The notes: a model not told the origin generated them from the letters alone. Positions 36,765 to 46,384 are shown, numbered from the stretch's first letter. The stretch is DNA of 51,591 nucleotides from an uncultured Lachnospiraceae bacterium (GCA_947589155.1 CANQBH010000011.1:1-51591), one strand, 5' to 3'. Made by a program: numbers and translations.

Positions 36765-37917
36765 TTAGCGATCTGCTCACCCTCTGCACTGCCTCTTTTG
36801 CACCTTCCTGCTCCTGCTCCGCGGCCATACTGTAATACGCCAGCGCCGTCTGAAGATTCCGCTCTACGCCGATCCCGTTCTCAAAAAGATACCCGAGATT
36901 CACCTGCGCGGCGGCATCCCCCTGCATGGCCGCAAGTTTCTGATAATACAACGTCTGTTCCATATCGGCGTCCACGCCGTATCCGTTATAATAAAGATAG
37001 CCGATCCGGCTCAGCGCCGGCGCGTAATTCTGATCCGCCGCTTTCTGATACCACGCATACGCCTGTCCGTAATCCTGTTCCGCTCCGAGCCCGTTTTCGT
37101 AGAGCATCCCCAGATAATACTGCGCCACGGCATATCCGTCATCCGCCGCCTTCCTCCATGATTCCAGCGCCAGTTCATAGTCCTGCCGGCCGCCCGCGCC
37201 CTGCGCGTAGATCAGGCCGAGCCTCGTATAGGCCGCGTTCGGCAGATAGGAATCGTACAGCGAAAGTTCCGTTTCTTCTACGGTCTGCTGATACAGTTCG
37301 ACCGCTTTTTCTACGTCCGCCGAAGTCCCGATGCCCTTTTCCAGGCAGTACGCCATATAATACTTCCCCTGCGGCGTCCCTTTTTCATATGCCTGCGAGA
37401 TCAGGGAAAACGCCTGCGCATAAAGCGCTTCCTTTTCGGCTTCCTCTGCGCTTTCGCATTGCGCAAGACAATTCCTTGCCATGCCGACGAAAGCGTTGGG
37501 ATCGCCCTGCTCCATCGCCTTTTCAAACCAGACGCCCGCCTGCTCCGTATCCGGCTGCGCCGCGTCCGTCAGGCCGTTTAAGTACAGATAGCCCAGCGCC
37601 GTCATCGCCTCCGCATTTCCGGCGTCCGCCGCTTTCCGGTACCAGATCTGCGCCTTTTCAAAATCCTGCCCATGCTCGGCGGTACCGTAATCAAAGCGGT
37701 TTGCCAGTTCCAACTGCGCCGCGATATCGTTATCATATGCCAGTACTTCGAGTTCTTCCTCGCTCAAAGACGGATAATCCGTCTCCTCCTCGTTTTTTTC
37801 CTGCGAAGAGTCCTGCCGCTTTGTCTCGGATCCGCATCCGCACAAGCCTACGGCAAAGACAAGGACAAGCGCCGTCAGGCCGCCAAAGATCCGATAAAAA
37901 CCGTGCTGCTGTTTCAT
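36751..37917 (-). CDS. Sel1-repeat lipoprotein
   Basis: 388 residues from ATG 37917. A lipoprotein signal peptide ends in LCGC (Cys near 25), so the protein is probably lipid-anchored outside. An acidic linker (QDSSQEKNEEET) precedes about eight or nine Sel1-type helical repeats with the pattern A...LG.lY..G.gv..d...A..wy.kAa. These repeats usually make a protein-binding superhelix. The frame is open to GTG 37938. Its overlap with the CapA-like gene suggests the two proteins act together at the surface. Confidence 0.82.
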   Translation of the reverse strand: MKQQHGFYRIFGGLTALVLVFAVGLCGCGSETKRQDSSQEKNEEETDYPSLSEEELEVLAYDNDIAAQLELANRFDYGTAEHGQDFEKAQIWYRKAADAGNAEAMTALGYLYLNGLTDAAQPDTEQAGVWFEKAMEQGDPNAFVGMARNCLAQCESAEEAEKEALYAQAFSLISQAYEKGTPQGKYYMAYCLEKGIGTSADVEKAVELYQQTVEETELSLYDSYLPNAAYTRLGLIYAQGAGGRQDYELALESWRKAADDGYAVAQYYLGMLYENGLGAEQDYGQAYAWYQKAADQNYAPALSRIGYLYYNGYGVDADMEQTLYYQKLAAMQGDAAAQVNLGYLFENGIGVERNLQTALAYYSMAAEQEQEGAKEAVQRVSRSLNEEE

Positions 37918-37964
37918 GCCGCCGCATCCCCTTTCCACTTTCTTAGGGCGTTGCCTACGGAGTT

Positions 37965-37993
37965 ATTCTATCATATCGCGCGGCTGTCCTCAA
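37965..37993 (-). promoter_or_regulatory. Sigma-A-type promoter of the Sel1/CapA pair
   Basis: On the minus strand TTGAGG (37993-37988), 17 bases, TAGAAT (37970-37965), about 48 bases before ATG 37917. Confidence 0.6.
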
Positions 37994-38011
37994 GAAAAAG
38001 GTAACGTTTGA

Positions 38012-38048
38012 CAAAAAAGAAACACCGGATACTTTTTGTATCCGGCGC
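38012..38048 (-). terminator. Terminator of the tpiA-containing operon
   Basis: On the minus strand CGCCGGATAC-(AAAAA)-GTATCCGGTG followed by TTTCTTTTTT. Ends transcription after tpiA. Confidence 0.85.
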
Positions 38049-38060
38049 TTCCCGCATAGA

Positions 38061-38810
38061 TTATTTGTAGTTGACGATCTTGCCGAAATCCGCCTTTAAG
38101 GACGCGCCGCCTACCAGACCGCCGTCGATATCCGGCTTGGAAAACAGTTCCGCCGCGTTGCCCGCGTTGACGGAGCCGCCGTACTGGATCCGGATGGCTT
38201 CCGCCGTGTCCTCGTCGTAGATCTCGCGGATACAGCCGCGGATCGCCGCGCAGACTTCCTGCGCCTGTTCGGCCGTCGCGGTCTCTCCGGTGCCGATCGC
38301 CCAGATCGGTTCGTAAGCAATGACCGCTTTCTTTGCCTGTTCGGCCGTTACATCCTGAAAAGCGATCTTGATCTGCATACGGATCCATTCGATATAGATC
38401 CCCTGCTTTCTCTGCGTCAGGCTCTCGCCGCAGCAGATGATCGGCGTCAGGCCGTGCTCGAACGCTTTTTTTACTTTTTTGTTGACGGTCTCGTCCGTCT
38501 CCGCGAAATATTCCCTGCGCTCGGAATGTCCTAAAACGACGTATTCCACGCCCGCGTCGCAAAGCATGGCCGGCGCGATCTCGCCGGTATAAGCGCCGCT
38601 TTCCTCAAAATACATATTTTCCGCGCCGATACGGATGTTGCTGCCTTTGACCGCCTCAACCGCCGGAATGATGTCGATCGCCGGAACGCAGAAGACGACG
38701 TCCGCCTCGTCATTTGCCACAAGCGGCTTGAGTTCTTCGATCAGCGCCACGGCTTCCGTCGGCGTCTTGTTCATTTTCCAGTTGCCCGCAATGATTTTTT
38801 TTCTTGCCAT
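38061..38810 (-). CDS. tpiA: Triosephosphate isomerase
   Basis: 249 residues, full length. Substrate-binding start AGNWKMNKT, electrophilic His in [11 protein letters not shown], catalytic Glu in [11 protein letters not shown], and phosphate-binding [10 protein letters not shown]. It interconverts dihydroxyacetone phosphate and glyceraldehyde-3-phosphate. It follows pgk by 17 bases, and the shared terminator lies after it. Confidence 0.95.
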   Translation of the reverse strand: MARKKIIAGNWKMNKTPTEAVALIEELKPLVANDEADVVFCVPAIDIIPAVEAVKGSNIRIGAENMYFEESGAYTGEIAPAMLCDAGVEYVVLGHSERREYFAETDETVNKKVKKAFEHGLTPIICCGESLTQRKQGIYIEWIRMQIKIAFQDVTAEQAKKAVIAYEPIWAIGTGETATAEQAQEVCAAIRGCIREIYDEDTAEAIRIQYGGSVNAGNAAELFSKPDIDGGLVGGASLKADFGKIVNYK

Positions 38811-38827
38811 AGTTTTTCTCCGTTCTT

Positions 38828-40024
38828 TTATTTATCGTTTGCCGCCGCTACGCCCGGCAGTTCCTTGCCTTCCAGAAACTCCAGAGACGCGCCGCCGCCG
38901 GTAGAGATATGCGTCATCTTATTGCCGTAACCCAGATTGTTGACGGCGGAAGCGGAATCCCCGCCGCCGATGATCGTCGTTCCATCGATCTCCGCCAGCG
39001 TTTCGCAGATGGCTTCCGTGCCTTTGGCAAAATTCGGCATCTCAAAGCAGCCCATCGGGCCGTTCCATACGACGGTCTTGGCATTTTTGATCGCATCCGT
39101 GAACAGTTCGCAACTCTTCGGGCCGATGTCGAGGCCTTCCCAGCCGTCCGGAATCTCGCCGCGGCCGACCACCCTGATGTTGCAGTCGTTGCTGAAATCA
39201 TCGCCGATCACCGTATCGATCGGGATCAGCAGATCGACGCCTTTGGCCTTTGCCTTTTCTTCCATCTTCAGGGCGTATTCCTTATAATCTTCTTCCAGAA
39301 GGGAATTGCCGACCGGCTCGCCGTGCGCCGCCATGAACGTATAGGCCATGCCGCCGCCGATGATGAGCGTATCCACCTTGTCTAACAGGTTCTCGATCAC
39401 CGGAATCTTGGACGATACCTTTGCGCCGCCGAGGATGGCTACGAAAGGACGCACCGGATTTTCAACGGCATTGCCCAGAAAATCGATCTCTTTCTGCATC
39501 AGATAGCCGACCACGGAAGTATCCACATATGCCGTCACGCCGACGTTGGAACAGTGCGCCCTATGCGCCGTACCGAAAGCGTCGTTGACAAACACATCGC
39601 ATAAGGAAGCCAGATCCTTTGAAAACGCCTCGCCGTTCTTGGTCTCCTCCGCGCGGTATCTCGTATTCTCCAACAGGATGACGTCGCCGTCCTTCATCGC
39701 CTCTACGGCCGCTTTGGCATTCTTGCCCACGACTTCCGGATCCGCCGCGAATTTTACTTCCTGCCCCAGCAGTTCCGACAGGCGTTTTGCGACCGGCGCA
39801 AGGCTGAGTTCCGGCAGCGGTTCCCCTTTCGGCTTTCCCAGATGGGAGCAGAGAATGACCCTGCCTCCGTCGGAGATCAGTTTTTTGATGGTCGGCAGCG
39901 CAGCCACCAGCCTGTTTTCATCCGTGATCTTTCCGTCGATCAGCGGGACGTTGAAATCGCAGCGGCAAAGAACGCGCTTGCCCTTTACGTTGATGTCGTC
40001 CACCGTCTTTTTGTTTAATCCCAT
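38828..40024 (-). CDS. pgk: Phosphoglycerate kinase
   Basis: 398 residues. N-domain [18 protein letters not shown] binds the substrate phosphate; [18 protein letters not shown] and [11 protein letters not shown] lie at the hinge; the C-terminal GGGDSASAV and [20 protein letters not shown] complete the nucleotide site. It makes ATP in lower glycolysis. ATG 40024 follows AGGAGGACGGAAAC. A strong terminator lies between gap and pgk, so its expression depends on read-through or a promoter I cannot see. Confidence 0.95.
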   Translation of the reverse strand: MGLNKKTVDDINVKGKRVLCRCDFNVPLIDGKITDENRLVAALPTIKKLISDGGRVILCSHLGKPKGEPLPELSLAPVAKRLSELLGQEVKFAADPEVVGKNAKAAVEAMKDGDVILLENTRYRAEETKNGEAFSKDLASLCDVFVNDAFGTAHRAHCSNVGVTAYVDTSVVGYLMQKEIDFLGNAVENPVRPFVAILGGAKVSSKIPVIENLLDKVDTLIIGGGMAYTFMAAHGEPVGNSLLEEDYKEYALKMEEKAKAKGVDLLIPIDTVIGDDFSNDCNIRVVGRGEIPDGWEGLDIGPKSCELFTDAIKNAKTVVWNGPMGCFEMPNFAKGTEAICETLAEIDGTTIIGGGDSASAVNNLGYGNKMTHISTGGGASLEFLEGKELPGVAAANDK

Positions 40025-40051
40025 GTTTCCGTCCTCCTAGAATTACTTTTG

Positions 40052-40081
40052 AAAAAAGGGCCCGGCCCTAAAGCCGGACCC
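40052..40081 (-). terminator. Terminator between gap and pgk
   Basis: On the minus strand GGGTCCGGC-(TTTAGG)-GCCGGGCCC followed by TTTTTT. A 9-base GC-rich stem, 28 bases after the gap stop. Confidence 0.85.
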
Positions 40082-40108
40082 CATTTCGGTCGATCAAACC
40101 AAAACAGA

Positions 40109-41110
40109 TTATGCCAATTCAGAGAAATATTTGATCGTGCGGACCATCTGAGAGGTATAACTGTTCTCATTGTCGTACCAGGATACGACCTGTACCAGAT
40201 TATCCGCGCCTACCATCGTCTGCGTTGCGTCAAAGATGGAACCGTAGGTGCTTCCAACGATATCGCTGGAAACGATCTCATCCTCGTTGTAACCGAATGA
40301 CTCGGTAGAAGCCGCCTTCATTGCGGCGTTGATCTCCTCTTTTGTTACGGATTTTTCGACGGTAGCGACAAGGATCGTCGTAGAACCCGTCGGGGTCGGC
40401 ACACGCTGTGCGGAACCGATCAGTTTGCCGTTCAGTTCAGGGATCACAAGGCCGATGGCCTTTGCAGCGCCCGTAGAGTTCGGCACAATATTTACGGCGC
40501 CTGCGCGGGAACGGCGAAGATCTCCCTTTCTCTGCGGTCCGTCAAGGATCATCTGATCGCCGGTGTAAGCGTGGATCGTGCTCATGATACCGGACTTAAT
40601 GCCTGCAAGGTCGTTGAGCGCCTTTGCCATCGGAGCAAGGCAGTTCGTCGTGCAGGAAGCGGCGGAGATTATCTTGTCTTCCGGCGTCAGCGTCTTGTGG
40701 TTTACATTGTAAACGATCGTCGGCAGATCGTTTCCTGCCGGCGCGGAGATCACGACTTTGCGCGCGCCTGCGTTGATGTGCGCCTGCGCCTTCTCCTTGC
40801 TGGTGTAGAAGCCGGAACATTCCAGAACGACGTCTACCTTTAAGTCGCCCCATGGGCAATTGTTTGCATCCGGGAACGCATAGATCTTGATCGTCTTGCC
40901 GTCCACCGTGATGGAATCCTCTCCTGCGGATACCGTGTCCGCCAGAGCGTATTTACCCTGAGATGAGTCATACTTTAACAAATGCGCCAGCATCTTCGGG
41001 CTTGTCAGGTCGTTGATGGCAACAACCTCATATCCCTCTGCTCCGAACATCTGTCTGAACGCAAGACGTCCGATACGACCGAAACCATTGATCGCTACTC
41101 TTACTGCCAT
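40109..41110 (-). CDS. gap: Glyceraldehyde-3-phosphate dehydrogenase
   Basis: 333 residues, phosphorylating type. NAD site [14 protein letters not shown], catalytic C153 in [13 protein letters not shown], and [15 protein letters not shown] near the end. Asp in INDL suggests NAD preference. ATG 41110 follows AGGAGGAATCTATC. Its own promoter and a terminator right after it allow high, separate expression compared with pgk and tpiA. Confidence 0.95.
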   Translation of the reverse strand: MAVRVAINGFGRIGRLAFRQMFGAEGYEVVAINDLTSPKMLAHLLKYDSSQGKYALADTVSAGEDSITVDGKTIKIYAFPDANNCPWGDLKVDVVLECSGFYTSKEKAQAHINAGARKVVISAPAGNDLPTIVYNVNHKTLTPEDKIISAASCTTNCLAPMAKALNDLAGIKSGIMSTIHAYTGDQMILDGPQRKGDLRRSRAGAVNIVPNSTGAAKAIGLVIPELNGKLIGSAQRVPTPTGSTTILVATVEKSVTKEEINAAMKAASTESFGYNEDEIVSSDIVGSTYGSIFDATQTMVGADNLVQVVSWYDNENSYTSQMVRTIKYFSELA

Positions 41111-41146
41111 GATAGATTCCTCCTAAGATCATTAAAATTCGTTTCA

Positions 41147-41161
41147 GGGAACAGTATTCCC
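41147..41161. promoter_or_regulatory. 15-bp palindrome near the gap transcription start
   Basis: GGGAA-CAGTA-TTCCC overlaps the start of the predicted gap leader, just downstream of the -10 box, where a repressor would block transcription. No CggR gene is present nearby. Role inferred from symmetry and place only. Confidence 0.35.
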
Positions 41162-41172
41162 AAACTGCATAT

Positions 41173-41201
41173 ATTTTAACCAATTTTTACCGATATTTCA
41201 A
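41173..41201 (-). promoter_or_regulatory. Sigma-A-type promoter of gap
   Basis: On the minus strand TTGAAA (41201-41196), 17 bases, TAAAAT (41178-41173). The leader to ATG 41110 is about 55 bases. Confidence 0.7.
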
Positions 41202-41246
41202 CCCTAAATCCAAAGTTTAGCGCTTTGTTTTTCCGCGCGCATACCG

Positions 41247-41275
41247 TTGCAATTCGTTTTCTTCTTTTCTATAAT
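41247..41275 (+). promoter_or_regulatory. Sigma-A-type promoter of the PHP phosphatase gene
   Basis: TTGCAA (41247-41252), 17 bases, TATAAT (41270-41275), 31 bases before ATG 41307. It is divergent from the gap promoter. Confidence 0.75.
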
Positions 41276-41306
41276 CTAAGACAGAGAAAAAAACAGGAGA
41301 AAAAAC

Positions 41307-42122
41307 ATGGACATGCTTTGGGACAATCACATGCACAGCAGTTTTTCCGGAGACTGCGGCGTTTCGGCGGAAGAAATGGCAAAAGCCGCGAAAGGACGCG
41401 GCTTGGCAGGGATCACGTTTACGGATCATCTGGATCTGGACTACCGGGAAGATCCCGAACTTTTTTCCCTCGACTTAAACGACTATGAAACCAAAATGCG
41501 CGGAAAGATCCGCGGTCTTTCCACGGAATCCTTCCGCGTCCTTTTTGGTCTTGAACTCGGCCTCCAGCCGCATCTTACGAAGATCCACAGCGAACTGACC
41601 GCCGCCCATCCGTTCGACTATGTCATCGGTTCTTCCCATGTCGTAGACGGCATGGATCCGTATTATCCGGCGTATTTTGAAAAGTATCCGCAGGGCTACC
41701 GGGCGTATTACGCCTCTGTTCTGGAAAACATCCGCGCGTTTGATGATTTTGACGCCTACGGACATCTGGACTATATCTACCGCTACGGCCCGAAAAAACA
41801 GGCGCGCCCCGATACTTACAGCGACAACGCCGATCTTGTCGATACGATCCTGCGCGAGTTGATCCGGCGCGGCAAAGCCCTTGAGGTCAATACCGGCGGC
41901 TTCCGCTGCGGCCTCGGCCAGACCAATCCGGGACCTGCGATCCTGCGCCGCTACCATGAACTGGGCGGCCGCCTGCTCACGATCGGCGCCGACGCGCACC
42001 GCACCGAAGACATCGCCCTGCGCTTTGAGATGCTGCCGGCCTTTCTGCGCGGCCTCGGCTTTACGGAATATGCGGTGTATCGGAAGCGCACCCCGCATCT
42101 TTTTCCTCTGCCGACGGCGTGA
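41307..42122 (+). CDS. PHP-domain histidinol-phosphatase (HisJ/HisK type)
   Basis: 271 residues. PHP metal-binding motifs are seen: [47 protein letters not shown] and [12 protein letters not shown]. They match HisJ-family enzymes, which remove phosphate from histidinol phosphate in histidine synthesis. AGGAG lies 6 bases before ATG 41307. No other his gene is near, so another phosphoester substrate is possible. The 3' end overlaps the convergent mnmA gene by 62 bases. Confidence 0.87.
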   Translation: MDMLWDNHMHSSFSGDCGVSAEEMAKAAKGRGLAGITFTDHLDLDYREDPELFSLDLNDYETKMRGKIRGLSTESFRVLFGLELGLQPHLTKIHSELTAAHPFDYVIGSSHVVDGMDPYYPAYFEKYPQGYRAYYASVLENIRAFDDFDAYGHLDYIYRYGPKKQARPDTYSDNADLVDTILRELIRRGKALEVNTGGFRCGLGQTNPGPAILRRYHELGGRLLTIGADAHRTEDIALRFEMLPAFLRGLGFTEYAVYRKRTPHLFPLPTA

Positions 42123-43203
42123 GCGGCCGCCGGATCGTTCCGCCGCCCGCCACGCAGTCTCCTTTATAGAGCACCACGGCCTGTCCGGGCGTAACGGCGC
42201 GTACCGGTCCCGAAAAATCCAGCCGAAGGAGATCGTCTCCGATCATCTTTGCCCGGCAGGATCGTCCGCGGTCGGAATAGCGGATCTTTGCGAGAAATTC
42301 CTCGCCGTCGCAAAAACGCTCCGATGCCATATAATGCAGATGATCCGCAAACAGATGATCCGTGTACATCGCCGCGTCGTCCGCCAAAATGATGCGGTTG
42401 TTTTTTTCGTCGATCTCCTTGACAAAGATCCGCCGTCCCAGCGCGACTTCAAGCCCGCGCCGCTGTCCGATCGTGTAGCGGTGGATCCCTTTGTGCCTGC
42501 CGACGACCGTGCCGTCCTCGAGCACAAAATCTCCCGGCGGCGGCAGCCTGTCGCCCGCCCGCCGTTCCAAAAAAGTTCCATAATCATGATCCGGAAGGAA
42601 GCAGATGTCCTGACTGTCTTTTTTATCGGCGACTTCCAACCCCAGACCGGCCGCGATCCTGCGGACGTCCTGCTTCTGATAATCGCCGATCGGCATGAGC
42701 GTGCGCCGCAGCTGCTCCTGACTTAACGCGTACAGCGCGTAGGTCTGATCTTTTTCGGCGGTCGCGGAAGACGCGACGGCATAACGGCCGTTGTCCAGAC
42801 GCACGACCCTCGCGTAATGGCCGGTCGCCATGTAATCCGCGCCGATCCCGACGGCGCGTGAAAGCAGCGCCTCCCACTTCACGAAACGGTTGCAGGCATT
42901 GCAGGGATTCGGCGTCCGCCCGCGCAGATATTCTTCGGTAAAATAATCCACGACCTTTTCTTCAAAAACATCCTTAAAATTCATGACATAATGCGGGATG
43001 CCGAGCCTTGCCGCGACTTTGCGGGCGTCCTCCGCCGCGGTGAGGCCGCAGCAGCCGCCCTCGTCTTCCTGCGCCAGCAGATCGTCTTTTTTCCAAAGAT
43101 CCATCGTCACGCCGATCACGTCATATCCCTGTTCCTGTAACACATAGGCCGCCACGGAAGAATCCACGCCTCCCGACATGCCTACCACGACTTTTTTTTT
43201 CAC
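42061..43203 (-). CDS. mnmA: tRNA-specific 2-thiouridylase MnmA
   Basis: 380 residues. PP-loop [15 protein letters not shown] binds ATP; C101 in [14 protein letters not shown] and the Cys of [14 protein letters not shown] form the sulfur-transfer pair. It adds sulfur at U34 of Lys, Glu and Gln tRNAs. The start is GTG 43203 ([12 protein letters not shown]), 14 bases after nifU. The family usually ends near GGGTI (about 357); here about 23 more residues follow, read through the 3' end of the convergent phosphatase gene. Downstream of the cysteine desulfurase and scaffold genes, which supply sulfur. Confidence 0.93.
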   Translation of the reverse strand: MKKKVVVGMSGGVDSSVAAYVLQEQGYDVIGVTMDLWKKDDLLAQEDEGGCCGLTAAEDARKVAARLGIPHYVMNFKDVFEEKVVDYFTEEYLRGRTPNPCNACNRFVKWEALLSRAVGIGADYMATGHYARVVRLDNGRYAVASSATAEKDQTYALYALSQEQLRRTLMPIGDYQKQDVRRIAAGLGLEVADKKDSQDICFLPDHDYGTFLERRAGDRLPPPGDFVLEDGTVVGRHKGIHRYTIGQRRGLEVALGRRIFVKEIDEKNNRIILADDAAMYTDHLFADHLHYMASERFCDGEEFLAKIRYSDRGRSCRAKMIGDDLLRLDFSGPVRAVTPGQAVVLYKGDCVAGGGTIRRPLTPSAEEKDAGCASDTPHIP

Positions 43204-43217
43204 TGTCTTCCGATCCT

Positions 43218-43652
43218 TTATTCTTCTTCCGGTTCCAGTTCCTCGATATCCTCAACCGGTGGCTGCAGGCCCGGGATCGTGATCCCCGCCTTTTGCGCGT
43301 AATCCCAAAGCGCCGCGTGTATGGCCTCCTCGGCCAGCAGGGAACAGTGCACCTTGACCGGCGGGAGCCCGTCCAGCGCTTCCTTCACCGCGCGGTTCGT
43401 CACTTCCAGCGCTTCTTCCACGGTCTTGCCCTTCACGAGTTCCGTCGCCATACTGCTCGTCGCGACGGCCGCGCCGCAGCCGAACGTCTTAAACGTCGCC
43501 TTTTGGATCACGCCCTGCTCGTCGATATCCAGATACATCCGCATGATGTCGCCGCATTTTGCGTTCCCGACGGTCCCTACGCCGCTGGGATCTTCAAGTT
43601 CCCCGACATTGCGCGGATTTTGGAAATGATCCATTACTTTTTCACTATACAT
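43218..43652 (-). CDS. NifU/IscU-type Fe-S cluster scaffold protein
   Basis: 144 residues. The three cluster ligands are C33 (GNAKCGDIM), C59 ([11 protein letters not shown]) and C103 ([18 protein letters not shown]). The last 20 residues are acidic (IEELEPEEE). It receives sulfur from the cysteine desulfurase encoded 27 bases upstream and assembles Fe-S clusters. ATG 43652 is preceded by AAAAGGAGAAAAAAAG. Confidence 0.93.
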   Translation of the reverse strand: MYSEKVMDHFQNPRNVGELEDPSGVGTVGNAKCGDIMRMYLDIDEQGVIQKATFKTFGCGAAVATSSMATELVKGKTVEEALEVTNRAVKEALDGLPPVKVHCSLLAEEAIHAALWDYAQKAGITIPGLQPPVEDIEELEPEEE

Positions 43653-43679
43653 CTTTTTTTCTCCTTTTCCTATCCCTAT

Positions 43680-44879
43680 TTATCCGTAACGCTGCATTTT
43701 TTTATTTTCTTTCAGGAAATCTTCATACAACGGCGACATGGCGCGCAGCCGTGCGACGATCTCCTTCACGCAGTCCACGGTATAATCCGCCTGCTCCATC
43801 GTCGTCTCCTCACCCAGCGTCAGACGCAGGGAACCGTGCGCGATCTCATGCGGCAGGCCGATCGCCAGAAGGACGTGCGACGGATCCAGCGAGCCGGACG
43901 TACATGCCGAGCCGCTCGACGCGCAGATCTTTTTGGAATCCAGAAGGATCAGCATGGATTCGCCCTCCACGAATTGGAACGACATATTCACATTGTTGGC
44001 AAGCCGCTGCGTCCTGTGGCCGTTGAGCCGGACGTAAGGGATCTCGTTTTCCAGCCGCTCGATCATGTGGTCGCGCAGTTTTGCTTCCCTGCGGCTGCGC
44101 TCCTCCATCTCCGCCACGGCCAGTTCCGCCGCCTTCGCCATGCCGACGATCCCCGGCAGGTTTTCGGTTCCCGCGCGCCGGTTCCGCTCCTGCGCGCCGC
44201 CGCGGATCAGGGAGCGGATCTTAACGCCCTTTCGGATATAAAGGAAGCCAACGCCTTTTGGGCCGCCGAATTTATGGCCGCTGGCGGAGAGCAGATCGAT
44301 CTTCATCTCCTCGACGTCGATCGGCAGATGCCCGTATGCCTGCACCGCGTCCGTATGGAACAGAATCCCCTTTTCCCTCGCCAATCGTCCGATCTGCCGG
44401 ATCGGCTCGATCGTACCGATCTCGTTGTTGGCAAACATCACAGAGATCAGTACGGTGTCCTCACGGATCGCCTTTGCAACGTCGTCGACGGAAACCAGCC
44501 CGTCCTTATCCACATCCAGATAGGTCACGTCATACCCCTGCTTTTCCAGATCGTTGCAGGTGTGCAGCACCGCGTGATGCTCGATCTTTGTGGTGATGAT
44601 ATGCCGTCCTTTCCCCGCACACGCCTCCGCCGCGCCGCGGATGGCCCAGTTGTCCGATTCGCTTCCTCCGGCCGTAAAATAAATCTCGCCGCTTCCTGCG
44701 CAGATCGTCTTTGCCAGAACGCTTCTTGCTTCCTCCAACGCCTGCTTCGCCTGCTGTCCGAGGCTGTAAAGCGCGGAGGCGTTGCCGTACTCCTCCGTAA
44801 AATACGGCAGCATCGCTTCGACCGCTTCCGGCCGCATCCGCGTCGTCGCCGCATGATCCATATAAACGATATCTTTCAA
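43680..44879 (-). CDS. Cysteine desulfurase, NifS/IscS type
   Basis: 399 residues, a PLP-dependent class V aminotransferase fold. MDHAATTRM starts the protein, the PLP lysine lies in SASGHKFGGPKG, and the active-site Cys in SSGSACTSGSLDPSHVL, whose loop type places it in the NifS/IscS group. It takes sulfur from cysteine for the scaffold and MnmA. Start is TTG 44879, with AAAGGAG 7 bases upstream. First gene of the operon nifS-nifU-mnmA. Confidence 0.93.
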   Translation of the reverse strand: MKDIVYMDHAATTRMRPEAVEAMLPYFTEEYGNASALYSLGQQAKQALEEARSVLAKTICAGSGEIYFTAGGSESDNWAIRGAAEACAGKGRHIITTKIEHHAVLHTCNDLEKQGYDVTYLDVDKDGLVSVDDVAKAIREDTVLISVMFANNEIGTIEPIRQIGRLAREKGILFHTDAVQAYGHLPIDVEEMKIDLLSASGHKFGGPKGVGFLYIRKGVKIRSLIRGGAQERNRRAGTENLPGIVGMAKAAELAVAEMEERSRREAKLRDHMIERLENEIPYVRLNGHRTQRLANNVNMSFQFVEGESMLILLDSKKICASSGSACTSGSLDPSHVLLAIGLPHEIAHGSLRLTLGEETTMEQADYTVDCVKEIVARLRAMSPLYEDFLKENKKMQRYG

Positions 44880-44926
44880 CGTCTTTCTCCTTTCCTTTTC
44901 CTACCTTTTTACTAGGATATGAAGTT

Positions 44927-44955
44927 ATGGTAGCACGACTTTTCTGTTCTGTCAA
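44927..44955 (-). promoter_or_regulatory. Sigma-A-type promoter of the nifS-nifU-mnmA operon
   Basis: On the minus strand TTGACA (44955-44950), 17 bases, TACCAT (44932-44927). The perfect -35 and spacing make it credible. It covers the ATG at 44927 on the plus strand, which speaks against that codon as the start of the divergent flippase gene. Confidence 0.75.
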
Positions 44956-44968
44956 CCCTGCGCCGTCA

Positions 44969-44974
44969 TATAAT
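44969..44974 (+). promoter_or_regulatory. Possible -10 box of the flippase gene
   Basis: TATAAT lies 27 bases before the TTG at 45002. No good -35 is found at 16-18 bases, so this is a weak proposal. Confidence 0.35.
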
Positions 44975-45001
44975 GGTAAAAAAGAATCTTCAGGTATCCT
45001 C

Positions 45002-46384
45002 TTGAAACAGACCCGACATCCCATCTATCAAGGCGCGTTTCTTTTAACCGCCAGCGGACTGCTCTGCCGCTTCATCGGCTTTTATTATAAGATCTTTCTT
45101 TCCCGCGTCATCGGCCCGAAAGAACTCGGCCTATATCAACTGGCCATGCCGCTTCTGGCGGTCGGTATCGCGTTTTCCAACTCCGGCATCCATACGGCGC
45201 TTTCCAAATATGTGGCGGGGGAGGCGCTGCACGGACAACGCGCGGCCGCGCGCTACCTGTATGCGGGCCTTGCGATGTCCCTCTGTCTCAGCGCGGTCTT
45301 CTGCATCCCCTGTTATCTGTTCACGCCAAAGATCGCCGCGTTCTTTTTCGGAGAACCGACCATCACGCCTCTGCTGCGCATCCTGCTCTTATGCGTCCCT
45401 CTGGAATGTATCCACGGCTGTATCAACGGTTATTATTACGGCCTGCAGAAAGCGTCCGTCCCCTCCGGCGGGCAGTGCGTGGAACAGTTCGCGCGGATCG
45501 CGGGCGTCTTTGGAATGTATTTCGTCCTGACGTCTTCCGGCCTGCCGTTCACCAAGCGCCACGCCATGCTGGGCCTCCTGATCGGCGAAGCCGTTGCCAC
45601 GCTCTATTACCTGACGTTTCTCTCGCTGTCCGCCGATAAACGCAGGGAAGATCCGGCGTATGCGCGGGAGGAGAAACGCGGATCCTTTTTTACGCTGATC
45701 CGCCGCCTGACGGCGCTGTCCCTGCCCGTTACGGCGAACCGCCTTCTCATGAGCGGCTTAAACGGCATGGAAAACATCCTGATCCCGCAAAAATTGACGG
45801 ATTTTGGCATGAACCGCACGCAGGCCCTCAGTATTTACGGGATATACAGCGGGATGGCCATGCCGATGATCTTCTTTCCGATGGTGATCTCCAACTCGAT
45901 CGCCGTCATGCTGCTGCCGTCGATCGCCAGAGCCAAGGAAGAACGGCGCGACTCTTATATCGCCCATGCCGTTTCCCTCGGTTTCTTTTTGTGTATGCTG
46001 CTTGGCTTCTGCTGCTCCTTTTTCTTCTATTTTGCGGGCCCTTTCATGGGCGAAAGGATCTATCACAACACGGTCGCCGGTATCTATATCCGCACGCTTT
46101 CATGGCTCTGCCCGTTTCTGTTTCTTGGCGCGACCATGAACAGTATCTTAAACGGTCTGGGTAAAACAAAAGACACCTTCCGCCTGAGCGTTTTCGGTGC
46201 CTTGATCCGTCTTGCGTTCGTGCAGTTTGGGATCCGCAGTTTCGGCTTCCGCGCCTTTCTGCTGGGGATCCTCGTCAGTCAGGTCAGTGTTTCCCTGCTG
46301 GCGTTTTTTGGCCTTACGCGAATATATACTTTGCCTCGAAATCATCGATCTCCATCGGCTTGTCATACAGATAACCCTGAATGA
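45002..46384 (+). CDS. SpoVB/MATE-like polysaccharide flippase
   Basis: About 460 residues with 12-14 hydrophobic segments. YQGAFLLTASGLLCRFIGFYYKIFLSRVIG at the start (read as GAFLLTASGLLCRFIG then FYYKIFLSRVIG) is typical of the stage V sporulation protein B group of the MVF/polysaccharide-flippase family, which moves lipid-linked glycans or peptidoglycan precursors. The frame is open from ATG 44927, but family alignment and the divergent promoter favour TTG 45002. The ribosome binding site for TTG is weak. The 3' end overlaps the convergent EAL gene by 71 bases, adding a short atypical tail. Confidence 0.82.
   Translation: MKQTRHPIYQGAFLLTASGLLCRFIGFYYKIFLSRVIGPKELGLYQLAMPLLAVGIAFSNSGIHTALSKYVAGEALHGQRAAARYLYAGLAMSLCLSAVFCIPCYLFTPKIAAFFFGEPTITPLLRILLLCVPLECIHGCINGYYYGLQKASVPSGGQCVEQFARIAGVFGMYFVLTSSGLPFTKRHAMLGLLIGEAVATLYYLTFLSLSADKRREDPAYAREEKRGSFFTLIRRLTALSLPVTANRLLMSGLNGMENILIPQKLTDFGMNRTQALSIYGIYSGMAMPMIFFPMVISNSIAVMLLPSIARAKEERRDSYIAHAVSLGFFLCMLLGFCCSFFFYFAGPFMGERIYHNTVAGIYIRTLSWLCPFLFLGATMNSILNGLGKTKDTFRLSVFGALIRLAFVQFGIRSFGFRAFLLGILVSQVSVSLLAFFGLTRIYTLPRNHRSPSACHTDNPE

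Noticed and set aside
36663-37946. Plus-strand open frame of 427 codons opposite the Sel1 and CapA-like genes
   Set aside because: Pro/Arg/Ser-rich antisense translation typical of shadow frames over repeats.
43293-44915. Plus-strand open frame of 540 codons opposite nifU and nifS
   Set aside because: It lies antisense to two clear conserved genes and its translation is rich in Arg, His and Pro without any domain; a GC-driven shadow frame.
44927-45001. Upstream ATG start of the flippase gene
   Set aside because: The ATG lies in the -10 region of the nifS promoter and the extra residues do not match the family; kept only as an alternative start.
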